From positions 720,501 to 784,500 of the forward strand of contig OZ025791.1 of assembly GCA_964019425.1 (NCBI GenBank): DNA of 64,000 nt. The letters run 5' to 3'. Source of the DNA: Flectonema sp. DT1601. Its lineage: Eukaryota; Euglenozoa; Diplonemea; Diplonemida; Diplonemidae. The notes below the pieces were generated by a model. The model was not told where the DNA came from, made no database searches, and was given only the letters and a program-made list of their open reading frames with translations. This document shows positions 53,858 through 64,000 of the stretch, one piece after another. The first letter of the stretch is position 1, and the number at the start of each line of letters is the position of its first letter. The translations under genes and the position numbers were made by a program.

Positions 53858-55167
53858 CCCTAAAGAAGAACGGACTTTTCAATGATGTTACGCTTCACAC
53901 CACAACACTTTTCTAGCCTAGAATTGTAATTCGACTGTGGTTTGCGTATTTGGTGTCATCATGTGATTTCTTTTTTTCCCCCTTCCCTCTATCTGGTTGT
54001 AGTGTCAGAGAGACTAATTAAATCAATAATAAGATTATAATTTTTTTTCCATTCGAGATGTGTGCTGTTCAACCAGTTTGAGGTTTCTTTTTTGTTGGTA
54101 TTTATCCAACGCACACTTTGGATACAGCGCACCAAAATTATTGTTACTTGGTATTGGTTGGTGTGTGTAGACTCAGCGAAATGTTGTATTTTTTTTTCCT
54201 TTTTTTTCTGATCAAACTCCTCACAGGTGATTATCGCACTTTTCAGTGGGGCATAACCACAGTGGGCGAAATCTTGTTTTCGCTGGCGGTACATTTCACT
54301 GGAAGCTAGTTTTGGTTTCTTTAGCTTCGGGCTGAAAAAAAAGTAAAAGAGTTCCGCTTAAAAACCTTTGCAGATTTTTTCCTTCTTTTCTTTTTTTTTT
54401 TTTTCCCTTCCCCGGACAAAAAGAATTGCCTTTATCTTAAACTATACAGAAAATAGTAATATAACACTTTTGTTGATGTTTTGTTTGTGTCATGAAATCG
54501 GACGAAACCGGATTAAAGAAAAAAAACCTTTTTACCTTTTACTTTCAATTACCCAATTTATTTCAAAAAAAAAAAAAATTCATGTTTTACTACATTTGAT
54601 CGATTTACTGATTTCTTTCTTTCATGAAAATAGTACCGAATTTCGTTTATTTTTTCTGATATTCTGATTTTCTTTTTCTTCTTCTTTTTTTTTTTTTTTT
54701 TTTTTTTTGGTCTGATTTTGTTGGGGAAAAAAAAAAAAGAAAGTGCAAGTGATTAAGAAAAGTCAGATGTGTGTGTTGGGAAGATGGAAAATCTCTGATC
54801 CGAGGGAAATATTTCTTTTGTGGAATAGTTGTTGTCAGTTTAGCTTTATTAAAGTAAGGTTTGAAGAGGAAATCAAAAAAAAAAAAAAAAAAAAACAGAC
54901 TCTGTGAATCCAAAAAAAGAAAAAAAACATGAATCGGTACCTCACTACAGAATTCTCATACGTTGTTTTGATTGTATGTTACTGGATTGCCGTGATTATC
55001 TTTTGTAACACGTGTATTCGAGAAGGGAATCTATTACCCGAATAGGAACTATTGAATAGCAGAAACTACCCTCCGAATCTTTTGGTGTACTTCAATTTAA
55101 CACTTTAAAATTAAAAAAAACCGAAACAAGTTTTTTTTTTTTTATATTTTACTAATTTTAAATTTCG

Positions 55168-55198
<31 letters not shown>

Positions 55199-56385
55199 AC
55201 CAACTGAACCCGAGTCTCAATATTTGAGAAATTTATGACAGTATATCACTTTACCCAAACTATCAATATTGAATATCTCTCCCTGATTTTCTTGAAATTC
55301 ATAGTCCTTTAGTAAGGTATACCCACAGCACTTGCAAACTTCAAGGATTAAAAAAAAACGAAAAAGAACAAAAAAACGAAAAAAAAAAAAAAGTTTGCTT
55401 ACTTTAATTATTAAGGCAGAGTCAATTTATTTAATGTTTTTTTTATTTTTTTATTTTTTTTTTTGTTCAATGGGTGAGAAATCGTCGGTCAGCAAAAAAA
55501 ATTTTTTTTTTTTTTTTTATTTTTATTTGGCTTGTCATTTCCGATTATTTTAATACACAGATTGCACACGAAACAATTGCCTAACAAAAATTATAATTTT
55601 TTTTTTTTTTTTTTCCACCGAAATACTGTCAGCCACATCAATGCAATCTTATCATTTCGCAATTGAGATAGAGACAGGTCCTGTGGAAAAAAAAAAGTTA
55701 GCTATTCTTCTGTATACTAATTCTGCTTTCTTTAATTATTAAAGCAGTACTAGTGGGGTTATGCTAACAATGTGTGTTGATTATGTAACCAGAGTTGGTT
55801 AAGAATGCTAATCGATAGGTCGTTGGCTAGTCATTCTGTTCTTATTATGTGCTGTAGATGGAGATGCGGTGAAGTGGAGGCTGCTACCTCTTCAACTGTG
55901 GGAGTCACGCCGTCGTGTTTTTCATTTATACGAATAAAGAAAAAAAAAAAAAAAAAAAAAAAGGTGAAAGGACACTCTTTCACCACCAGCTGCATTCTCG
56001 AAGTGATTTAACTGAACCCCTGTTTTAGTTTTGACTAGTTTCAACTTGCTTTAATTACGGCATCAAAGTTACTTCCTGTTTAGAGAATGAAATGGAACTT
56101 AAGTACAGATTCCAATAATTAGCTTAATTCCTTCCCCCCGAATCAATATTTTTTCAGTCAAGAACTTGCTATTAATTTTGTTTTTACATTGTCGAAGTCT
56201 CACCCCGAATCAGTATGGATTACTCTCGAAATCTAATATTTCGCCATGATTCTGTATTCTTGACGGAAGTTAAGTTGTTTTATTTATAAAAATCAAAACG
56301 ACTGATGACTGAAACATATATAATATTTTGTTGTCTTTCTTCTGTTACAGTGCAATTTATGGCCCCTGTTAAATCTCTTCCTCTT

Positions 56386-56736
56386 TTATTTTTTCAACGT
56401 CTGCTTTATTTCTAAGTCAGAGGGTGTCCCAGTACCGGATTGGGTGTTAGGCCCAGGATAGCCTGGCGTGTCTTTCATTTTCTTCTTTTTGAATGATCTA
56501 ACAACCATTTGTGTTACATTTCGGCCAGTCCCGTTTTCATCTTTTTTTTCTTCTTTTCCCCCGATAAAGTTTCGGCTTTTCAAGGTGACCAAATTAACCC
56601 TCTGATTCTGCGTGCGTGTTGAATCAGCGTTCTTTTGTTTTTCTTTTTCCTTCTGTTTCTTCTCATATAGATTCTTCCTTGTTCTTTTTGGGGAAAAAAA
56701 GAAAAAAAAAAGGAGAACAAACACAAACACAAACAC
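56386..56736 (-). CDS. Doubtful - strand reading frame
   Basis: The last 75 codons read as a normal hydrophilic sequence (SRNFIGGKEEKKDENGTGRN, later DTPGYPGPNTQSGTGTPSDL), but the first part is Phe/Lys from homopolymers. It could be the last exon of a - strand gene whose earlier exons I cannot see, or chance. No family. Confidence 0.2.
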   Translation of the reverse strand: MFVFVFVLLFFFFFSPKRTRKNLYEKKQKEKEKQKNADSTRTQNQRVNLVTLKSRNFIGGKEEKKDENGTGRNVTQMVVRSFKKKKMKDTPGYPGPNTQSGTGTPSDLEIKQTLKK

Positions 56737-57630
56737 GGGTGTGGGAGTTTCACAGTTTTATACATACAACTCCTACAACCTTTGCACACGTGTTGGATTA
56801 TTTGATTTTTGTTTTTAAGATGTACGTATTTAATATGAGGCAAGCTGGGGGGGTATCCGAAATACCTAGACACTGTTTAAAACAAAAAAAAAAAAACAAA
56901 CAAAAAAAACAACAGCTTCTGTCCCACGAGTGTGTAAAAATCTTATTACCTTTTAATGTAAATTCTTTTTTTTTAATTTTTTTTATTTTTTTTTTTAAAT
57001 TTCTTCGTTCTGTTCTCCCATTATTTTTCCCCTGCTGTCTTCCTTCTTGACGAGAATTACCACTGTGGGACACGGGGTAAGGTTGAGAGTTATTAATAGT
57101 TACCTTGTTCATTGACAAGGTAAGAAAATATTTTTTCCTTCTTCAACCTTTTTTTCTCATCGTCAAAAGAGGGAAAAATAAAAATAAAAAAAGAAATGGA
57201 GAAAGTTTTAATGTGACAGGGAATAGCATAACTTACAACAAGAAACTGAGTATTGGATTATAAGTAGTTTTAAAGTCACGTCAAGAGGTGCTCTGTTCTG
57301 CGAGCCACCATGCCGCAGAATTGTGAGCATTTTTAATTATTATGTTACTTTGTTACTTTCATTTTCGTTGGCTGAGACGATTTTTTTTGCGGCTGTTTTT
57401 TTTTTCTTATTCGTTTTCTTTTATGGTTTCTGTGAGCCATCATTTTTCTTGCCGCAGATTAAGGAATTGTTAGAATATGTTTTTACTAAAAATGTGAACC
57501 AAAAAAGTTTGTAAATCTTCATTCTACACTCAAGATAATAACCATGAGAAGCTGTATGGTCAGGTTGTTCATTTTTAATTTAAAAAAAACAAACAGAATA
57601 ATGCTCAATACAAAAGAATATTAAAAACAT

Positions 57631-59850
57631 ATGAGCGATCTGGACACTGAACACATGGATGATGATCTTATGCCTGAAATCGATAATAAAGGAGAAGAGA
57701 CTTGGTTACTATCGAGAGATGAATCTGTAGGTAGAGTCAGAAGATCAGCAACCCCACCACCAAGAATACGATCGATGAGCACATCGAGTACTACTTCAAC
57801 ACAACGACGATGGAAAGAGGCTGCCACACCAGCAGAGTGGGATAGAGAGAGAGAAATGTTATCCAGACAAGTAGATGAAGCGAAGGTTGCTAGACTTGAT
57901 GCTTTACGAAGGGAACGTTCAACAAAATCATCGCTAAACTTAGAACAAAGAGTTCATAGTGAAGACAACAACGCTCTTCAATCAAAACTTCAATCGCTAC
58001 AAGGAAAAGTTATGAATCTCCAGAAAATGATGAACGTCAAGGAGCGAACTCTCGACGATGCCAAACTCCGCAGCAAAGCTGCTGAGTCAGAACTTCTCGA
58101 ACTCCGTCTTGAGTACTACGACTGGAAGGATACAGTTGAGGTCGCTAAAATAGATAACCATGATAATAAAGAACTCCTCGCAGTCTTACAATCCGAACTC
58201 AGCAAGGGCGGTAAAAATCGCTGGCCGAGTCTCGAAGGATCACCCGGAAGCGCACTAACACCACAGCTACCAAGTCGAGGATCTGATGTCAATCACACAA
58301 AGAGTGAAGCTTTTACTCTTTCTGAATCAGATATAACAACTTACAGACACAAGTGTTTAAATACTCCTGAAGTCTTTCCTGGCGATGAATCAATATATCC
58401 ATCTCCTGTTGGCAGCTTATCAGAGAGGAGAAGAAGAAGTAGTGCAGCTGATCCTATCCATCCAACAACAGACTGTGCGACATCACCAATACAAACTAAT
58501 GAAGTAAATAATTGGGATTGGGAAGGTACTGGAACAGCTCCACCATCACCTGATAGGAATCAACATGTTCCCATTTCATTTAGAGAGGAAAGAGAGACTG
58601 TCAGACAAGTAACAATTCCTCAAGAGAATAGTTCATCTGAAGTAGTAGGTGAAACAATTCGATCAAAGGAACAGAAGGTTATCAATTCCGATGTCAGAAG
58701 GTCACTTAACATGGATACAGAGACATCAGATGTGAGACATCCTCTCTCAGCAACAGATCCACATACTACTTCACTTGTTGACGTCTCGTCTCCATCTGAT
58801 ATTACTGCTGTACACCAGCCCTCATCTCATACAGTTCCTGGTCCTAGGCAGCGTTTGCACGATACGTCGTCTCGTAAGGAAACGATGGCCTCTGCTGTCT
58901 CCACTCGGGATTCCCCAGTTCGAAAAAAAACTACTTCCGAGAATCGAACTTCAATGTCGCAGCGTTCTAACGGTGGTAATATCTATTTGACACGCTCTCA
59001 AAATGCGGCTTCTGAAGCGGCTACGAGAAATAGTGTTGCCCAGGAGAGGTATGCTCAGAGGCAAGAGCGAGTGAGGAGCAGATCGAGATCAGGTGGGGGA
59101 GAACAAAGAGAGCAATTCTTTGAGGAAAGGGAAGTCCCGCAACTATCATCAGCGTATCCTGGACAGCTGTACGGTGATTTGAGAAGAACTGATTTATCAC
59201 CTGTTCAAAGAGAATCATCTGTCAGGAGGACTAATACATCACCAGTCCCTCCAGATAGACCAACTAATATAACAACCAGAGACTATAGCATAGCATCTTT
59301 GGGTTGGGATGTTGACGCTTCCCCAGTGAGGCACCTGACAGGTATCGAAAAACACCGCTCTCGTGAACGAAAAAAGCATCGCCAGCAAAAGCAACGTTCA
59401 CCCACAAAGCATCCTACTCCTACTTCAATTGTGAAGACGGTTTATAATAACAATCCTTCTCCTGAGAGAGTCACCCCTCCACAGCCGAAGGTCGCAAAGG
59501 TACAAAGACCACGTTGGCCAGTTCTTGTTGATGTTCAGAGGGGAGGCTCAACGTATTTAACGGCGTCTTTGAGACCCCCTCCGGAACTTTCGCAGGGGAG
59601 ATATGCGGAAGCTGCTGCTAACTTTCTTGATTATCAATATCCGAATAAAATAATTTCAGGAAGTACAATGCATCCTGAATACTCTGTAGAGACACGTCCT
59701 TGGGAACCAAATCGATCAGCAGGGGGGACTTCAGCTCTCACAACACCACAGCACACACCGAAATTAAACATGGTGATAGACCCGTCTTATCTTGGTACTC
59801 CTATGCCACTTCCACAAACTGATGCGGGGAAATTTACTCCTCATCGGTAA
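57631..59850 (+). CDS. Coiled-coil and disordered protein, 739 aa
   Basis: Starts MSDLDTEHMDDDLMPEIDNK. Residues about 70-200 are a helical coiled coil (EREMLSRQVDEAKVARLDAL, then NALQSKLQSLQGKVMNLQKM). The remainder is Ser/Pro/Thr/Arg-rich with repeated SP sites (SPVRKK, SPVQRE, SPVPPD, SPVRHL, SPERV), which looks like a phospho-regulated scaffold or cytoskeletal protein. The last 150 residues are more conserved-looking (RPRWPVLVDVQRGGSTYLTA; SRGRYAEAAANF-like; MHPEYSVETRPWEP). No recognised domain. The stop at 59850 overlaps a donor-like CATCG^GTAAGA, so a further exon cannot be excluded. Confidence 0.72.
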   Translation: MSDLDTEHMDDDLMPEIDNKGEETWLLSRDESVGRVRRSATPPPRIRSMSTSSTTSTQRRWKEAATPAEWDREREMLSRQVDEAKVARLDALRRERSTKSSLNLEQRVHSEDNNALQSKLQSLQGKVMNLQKMMNVKERTLDDAKLRSKAAESELLELRLEYYDWKDTVEVAKIDNHDNKELLAVLQSELSKGGKNRWPSLEGSPGSALTPQLPSRGSDVNHTKSEAFTLSESDITTYRHKCLNTPEVFPGDESIYPSPVGSLSERRRRSSAADPIHPTTDCATSPIQTNEVNNWDWEGTGTAPPSPDRNQHVPISFREERETVRQVTIPQENSSSEVVGETIRSKEQKVINSDVRRSLNMDTETSDVRHPLSATDPHTTSLVDVSSPSDITAVHQPSSHTVPGPRQRLHDTSSRKETMASAVSTRDSPVRKKTTSENRTSMSQRSNGGNIYLTRSQNAASEAATRNSVAQERYAQRQERVRSRSRSGGGEQREQFFEEREVPQLSSAYPGQLYGDLRRTDLSPVQRESSVRRTNTSPVPPDRPTNITTRDYSIASLGWDVDASPVRHLTGIEKHRSRERKKHRQQKQRSPTKHPTPTSIVKTVYNNNPSPERVTPPQPKVAKVQRPRWPVLVDVQRGGSTYLTASLRPPPELSQGRYAEAAANFLDYQYPNKIISGSTMHPEYSVETRPWEPNRSAGGTSALTTPQHTPKLNMVIDPSYLGTPMPLPQTDAGKFTPHR

Positions 59851-60049
59851 GACTTGATTAAGGAGTTTTCTTTTTAATAGAATTTATTTGTTTTGTCTAA
59901 CTCCCCTTCCACTTCCTCTGTATTCGTAGAGCTTGATTGGTTCCGTTGCTTCGTTTGTTGTATTCTGTATTAATAAAAAACGAAATAGAGATATTTCACT
60001 CAAAACAGGAATGTATTTCATTCTTTCAGCTGTTTAATTATAATAAATT

Positions 60050-60847
60050 ATGACAGAAACTGGTTACTGGGGACCGATCACAGCCAGCGTTGATTGGTGT
60101 GAAGATAATTACGTCTATTCGTATTATGTTGCGGAGTTCTTTAATACCTTATCAAGCTTACCGGTAGCTTTAATGGGATTGTATGCTTATAGAAGGAGTA
60201 AAGGAAGATATGGTCTTCAATACAACCTTGCTTGTATTGGTATGATCATGATAGGTTTGGGAAGCGCTGCTTTTCATGGAACTCTTCTCAGAGGAAGTCA
60301 AATGTTAGATGAAATACCCATGTTGTGGGGAATCTGTGGATTCTGTCTTCTTACCGCGTCTGCCAGGTGTGATGATGCAACGCGAAACAAATGGTTTGTT
60401 GCGGTTTTGTTGTGGGCCGTATTTTGCACGGTTATGTACTTCGCAGCAGGTTTTGTGATGTTCATTGTGTTGTATTCAATAACAGTAGCGACGACTATCT
60501 TGGCATCTTATTATCAATGTGCGAGTTGTACATCCCAACACGCAGTTGTATTAAAAAGATACGCCTTTCTAGCTGCTGGAATTTACTGCTTCGGATTCCT
60601 TTTTTTGTGGATTCCTGAACAGGTTCTCTGTGGTAATAGATTACACACATCTGAGCCAACCATATTACAATCTCTTCATTTTCACGCATTTTTTCACTTG
60701 TGTTCTGCTATTGGTCCATATCTGTTTTTGTGTTTTGCTGCTGTGCTTCATCTCGATCATTTACAACATCGAGTTGAAATCTCTTGGAAGAGGGGACTTG
60801 AAACTCTTTACATTTCATGTCCGGGAGTTGATCCTGCCACTGTGTAG
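60050..60847 (+). CDS. Alkaline ceramidase (ACER/YPC1 family), 265 aa
   Basis: Integral membrane hydrolase that cleaves ceramide to sphingosine and fatty acid in ER/Golgi membranes. The family's signature is complete: GYWGPITASVDWCEDNY (5-21) with the calcium ligands D15, W16, E18, N20 and later E29 in AEFFNTLSS; the zinc-site set S72 and H76 in GSAAFHGTLL, D87 in QMLDEIPM, and H212/H216 in HFHAFFHL. About seven hydrophobic helices, and the normal length of 260-270 residues. Closest in pattern to ACER3-type enzymes. Single exon; the ATG at 60050 lies seven residues before the conserved WGP, as in relatives. Confidence 0.93.
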   Translation: MTETGYWGPITASVDWCEDNYVYSYYVAEFFNTLSSLPVALMGLYAYRRSKGRYGLQYNLACIGMIMIGLGSAAFHGTLLRGSQMLDEIPMLWGICGFCLLTASARCDDATRNKWFVAVLLWAVFCTVMYFAAGFVMFIVLYSITVATTILASYYQCASCTSQHAVVLKRYAFLAAGIYCFGFLFLWIPEQVLCGNRLHTSEPTILQSLHFHAFFHLCSAIGPYLFLCFAAVLHLDHLQHRVEISWKRGLETLYISCPGVDPATV

Positions 60848-61425
60848 GTTTAAGAGTAGATTATGTTTTGAACGAACAGAGATCCTCAAATTTGTATTCT
60901 CAAATGGTCTGTCTTGTTAGGAACCACTCGTCTTTAGAATCGTATATTCATGTAGAAAAGAAAAAGGGGGATTGGTGTTGCTTAGCGAGTGGTGTTTATT
61001 TCTTTTATTGTTTTTCTCCCCTTTTCTTGCATAAAATTGTAAGCAGTCTTGTCTGCTTTCTATTCCTGTAATGAGATCATTTCATTTCTTTTAGCTGGTT
61101 GGGATACCTTAGAAAGGTTCATTCAGACTGCTGTGAAAGTGATTAAATTCATCATTGACAAGCAGCTTCAGATTTGTTACAACTTATTATTATTATTATT
61201 AAGTAGAACGACTATTCGCATCCAATCGTTAGTCAGTACTAGTTATTTCTGAGTTTTGGGGACTTGCCCGGAATTTATTTATTTTTCTTTAATTTTTTTT
61301 TTTTTATTAAATCTTATTATTTATTACATGTAAGGTTTCGTCACACAGAGAGGATGTATTTTGAAATAACATTCTTATTTAATATCAGAAAAATGTTAAC
61401 GTTGACACCGACACAATAACAAAAA
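60848..61425 (+). other. Intergenic, no gene seen
   Basis: AT-rich, with an ATT/TTA trinucleotide run at about 61187-61200. Short overlapping ORFs have no support. Confidence 0.55.
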
Positions 61426-62199
61426 ATGAAATTCAGGCGATCAAAACCAAAGAAGTCTCCCAGCAATGGTATCCTCAACTCAGTAGTTGATATCTACGTC
61501 AGCAAACAGGAGTACAGTTCGCTGGTTGAGTTTGCTTCAAAAACTGCAAAAGCAAAGAGGGAAATGGAAAAACGACTTCAAGAAGAAGGAAGACTTCGGT
61601 TAGAATATAGAAAGGAAGCTTACACATCGGACAGAAGAGCTACAGAGATAGCAATTCGAGAGGTCCGACTACAGCAGTCGTTATTTGATCTTCAGCAAAA
61701 CAGAAAAAAGAAAGAACAACTATTCGTACAAACACTCGACGTTCTTCGAAGCAACTGTAATATAATAACAAATAAAAAGAACGACGAAGAAATCCTACTC
61801 GACGAGCAATACGAAGCCCTGCGGCGTTACAAAGCTGTTCGAAAGTATTTGTCTGGTCTGGGACATCTCAACAAACGTGAAAATCGCCTTCGCTGGGAAA
61901 TAGAAGGAGAGCAGGTAGCTGTTTTTCATATTATTTTAGAACAGTTTGACGCATTAAAAAAGAAACTTACACACAATCAAAGACTTCCAAAGAAAAGATT
62001 AAAAACTCTCTCGTCATCACTAGCAGCATCACAACGACAACAGCTGTTTACCGAAGAGAAGATGGCTCGAAAGCATCTTTTAAAAAGATACGCAATCGAT
62101 AATGATATTCACACAGCTCGTTTACAAGACTTATGTCTAATTGCATCCACAACTCTTCCTGTCTTGCGATACATCACCAAGAGGATTATTATTGATTAG
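61426..62199 (+). CDS. Coiled-coil basic protein, 257 aa
   Basis: Starts MKFRRSKPKKSPSNGILN. Residues about 35-120 form a long charged helix (AKREMEKRLQEEGRLRLEYR), and further helices follow (EEILLDEQYEALRRYKAVRK; GEQVAVFHIILEQFDALKKK). Very rich in Lys, Arg, Glu and Leu, with no membrane segment or signal. Possibly a BAR-like or structural coiled-coil protein; no family recognised. Single exon, after a purine-poor leader (AACAAAAAATG). Confidence 0.7.
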   Translation: MKFRRSKPKKSPSNGILNSVVDIYVSKQEYSSLVEFASKTAKAKREMEKRLQEEGRLRLEYRKEAYTSDRRATEIAIREVRLQQSLFDLQQNRKKKEQLFVQTLDVLRSNCNIITNKKNDEEILLDEQYEALRRYKAVRKYLSGLGHLNKRENRLRWEIEGEQVAVFHIILEQFDALKKKLTHNQRLPKKRLKTLSSSLAASQRQQLFTEEKMARKHLLKRYAIDNDIHTARLQDLCLIASTTLPVLRYITKRIIID

Positions 62200-62478
62200 T
62201 AGTAATTGATGTGGAAAGCCCTACAGAGAGATGGCATTTCCATGCTCTCTCTTACTTTTGTTAGATATATTCAACTACACTCAATATGGTTTATTCGTTG
62301 TGAATAGAGGTGGAATTTTTTTTTTTTTAATCAGGTTGGGAAGGTTCTTTAGTACTTTGAGATTGAGCATTTTTTTTAAATCATTTTTTTTTGTTTTTTT
62401 ATACACAAAATCACAAAATAAGTAATTATTTTATCAGGACTTTCCGTTTTCTTTCAAAAAAAAAAAAAACATATCACA

Positions 62479-62666
62479 ATGGGAGGAGCTGATGTAGTCG
62501 CGTTGTTGATTGGATTGATGTTGATCTTTGTCATATTTTTTGCTACCCTCGGATGGTATGTTTTCTACTGTACAGTCTGTGATTAATAGAATATGATTGT
62601 TTTTTTTATTATCTTGAAAATTTTTTTTTAAAAAAATTAAACAGGTACTCTCGTCGTCAAGGATAA
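62479..62666 (+). CDS. 32-residue single-pass microprotein, two exons
   Basis: Exon 1 is 62479-62555 and exon 2 is 62645-62666; the 89-bp intron has donor GGATG^GTATGT and acceptor AAACAG^GTACTC. Joined in phase 2 (TG+G = Trp), the product is MGGADVVALLIGLM... ending ...TLGWYSRRQG: a short acidic N-terminus, one helix of about 20 hydrophobic residues and a basic YSRR end, which predicts N-out/C-cytosolic insertion. The splice signals match those of the other genes here, and the reading is too regular to be chance. Size and layout resemble tiny ER or mitochondrial membrane subunits, but I do not recognise the family. Confidence 0.65.
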
Positions 62667-62716
62667 TTTGTGTTAGGAAAAATATTGGAGTTGGAGGATT
62701 TATTATTTCTTCAACC

Positions 62717-62751
<35 letters not shown>

Positions 62752-63777
62752 AAGGAAGAATGAGGGAACAATCAAATGGAAGTATCAACCTTTACTACGA
62801 TGCTCTTATCGCCTAAACCCTTTAGGTCTGCCAATGTGGAGCTTGTGAGATTGTGTTTGAGGCTTCTGTTTTTTTTTTTCGTTTTTTTGTTTTTCCTTCT
62901 TTTTTCTTTTTTTTTCCCCGTGTGGCATAAAAATAAAAGTTATTTTTTTTTTCTTTTTTTTTTTCTTTCTTTCTTTCACTTGCTATTGTTGTTGTTTTTT
63001 TTTTTTTTTTTTCCCCCTTCCATTTCCCGTTTTTCTTACCGTTCTAAAATATTTTTTCTATAATGTTAGTGGACAGGAATAAATAAGAAGACCTGTTGAT
63101 AAAGAATTAATAAAGACATTTGTATCCGGGTTGAGTTCCATATCACTGTTGGGAAAAAAACACTTACGACTAAGTCAACGTGTGGTATCAAAAAAATCAG
63201 TCGTTTGTCCTCCTCAAGTAATTCTCCACCTTCACGACCTTATTGCTCTGTTGTTTCGTCCATGATTCTTTTTTTTTTTTTTTTTTTCATATAATTATTA
63301 TTGTTGTTCTTGTTTCCGTGTGGCAAAAAAAAAAAAAAACAAAAAAAACAAAAAAAAAACACAACGAATGTCATAAGTAAGTGTTGTGTTATTTCTTTCT
63401 CAACTCCCACTGATTAAAAGAAACAAAGAAAGAGAAAACGAAGAGCCCCGAGTACTGAAGCTCAATTGGAGAAAAAGAGGAGGATGCGGCTGAAAAAGGA
63501 AAAAAAAAAAAAAAAAGGAAAGATTTTCACACCTTCTCACACTGATCCTCGCAATCTCCACAATTGAGGTAGTGTTGAGAAGGAATTCCTTACTAATAGT
63601 TGACTCCAGTGAGTTATGTCTTTGTGATGTTTATGTAATTTAAATATTATTATGTTTTCTTATTAGTTGTAAGCCACCCGATGTTTGTTCCATTTAAAGA
63701 GTGCCCGAAAACCAAAACTATTGAATATTTATTGGTAGTCCATCATCTCCCCTTAACCTTCTCTCATACAGGATTAA
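62667..63777 (+). other. Intergenic, no gene seen
   Basis: T-rich DNA with T10-T22 runs and poly-A at about 63325-63360. CTCATACAG^GATTAA ending at 63770 looks like the acceptor of a leader intron of the next gene. Confidence 0.5.
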
Positions 63778-64000
63778 ATGTCCAGCGATTATGATGAATT
63801 CCAATCTGTTGTTGGATCAACATCGGGAGTCTTTCACACTGTGAGCAGTTCTTCAACAGATGCTGCAGTCTGTTTATTCACGTCTAATAAAGAAAGAGGG
63901 ATAATGACTTTATGCTACACTGATATGAATAAAGAATATTACGCATTGGAACTTGGTTATGAAAAACTTAGAAAGAAGAGAGACAGACAAAGGGACCGAA
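63778..64000 (+). CDS. 5' end of a gene, cut by the window edge
   Basis: Open from ATGTCCAGCGATTATGATGA to the end of the window (74 codons, MSSDYDEFQSVVGSTSGVFH..., later TLCYTDMNKEYYALELGYEK). Hydrophilic and likely intracellular, ending in a basic KLRKKRDRQRDR helix. The ATG lies seven bases after a good splice acceptor. Family not recognisable from this piece. Confidence 0.6.
   Translation, partial: MSSDYDEFQSVVGSTSGVFHTVSSSSTDAAVCLFTSNKERGIMTLCYTDMNKEYYALELGYEKLRKKRDRQRDR

Larger units (their letters stand above)
53287..57630 (+). other. 4.3-kb intergenic region
   Basis: Very AT-rich with many T and A runs of 10-25. Apart from the MITE candidate at 53579-53857 and a weak - strand frame at 56386-56736, no gene is supportable. 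Short ORFs are Phe/Lys strings from homopolymers. No tRNA seen. Confidence 0.55.

Noticed and set aside
54368-57514. Many Phe- or Lys-rich ORFs on both strands
   Set aside because: All derive from T or A homopolymers.

Overview
This is nuclear DNA of a eukaryote, probably a unicellular or simple protist-grade organism. Genes are widely spaced in AT-rich DNA full of homopolymer T and A runs. Most ORFs are uninterrupted, but several genes have short introns (about 66-140 bp) that start GTATGT or GTGTGT and end CAG. There is one tRNA-Gly with internal Pol III promoter elements. The protein families (VPS9 Rab GEF, SET/MYND methyltransferase, alkaline ceramidase, type I membrane proteins) are broadly eukaryotic, and I cannot name the lineage.

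The left 28 kb is almost entirely repeats, built from a few modules. A is a satellite of about 110-155 bp with three dyad symmetries per unit. B is a 27/31-bp minisatellite. C is a 1.52-kb tandem unit, with diverged relatives called E here. D is a terminal module of about 420 bp. D copies lie in opposite orientation at 3291 (+), 15166 (-), 19421 (+) and 25500 (-), each except the 19421 copy with A repeats on its inner side. I read this as one or two large DNA elements whose inverted ends are D plus satellite A, sitting in a B minisatellite. The pairing 3291/25500 (about 22.2 kb) fits best by sequence.

From 28.2 to 34 kb lie transposon remains: a 3-kb two-ORF DNA transposon (29133-32118) with inverted termini, nested against a truncated copy of itself; an E-family repeat; a small ORF with a related zinc finger; and a decayed Polinton-type DNA polymerase B fossil (about 32.96-33.92 kb).

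From 34.4 kb to the right end the window is host gene territory, almost all on the + strand: a four-helix membrane protein with one intron, a GFO/IDH/MocA oxidoreductase, two paralogous single-pass membrane proteins, tRNA-Gly on the - strand, a three-exon small membrane protein, an interleaved-repeat protein, a SET/MYND protein, a VPS9-domain protein, a coiled-coil/disordered protein, an alkaline ceramidase, a second coiled-coil protein, a 32-residue single-pass microprotein split by an intron, and the 5' end of another gene. The genes look like independent transcription units rather than a pathway. The sharp change near 28-34 kb, from nested repeats to normal genes, is the main architectural feature.
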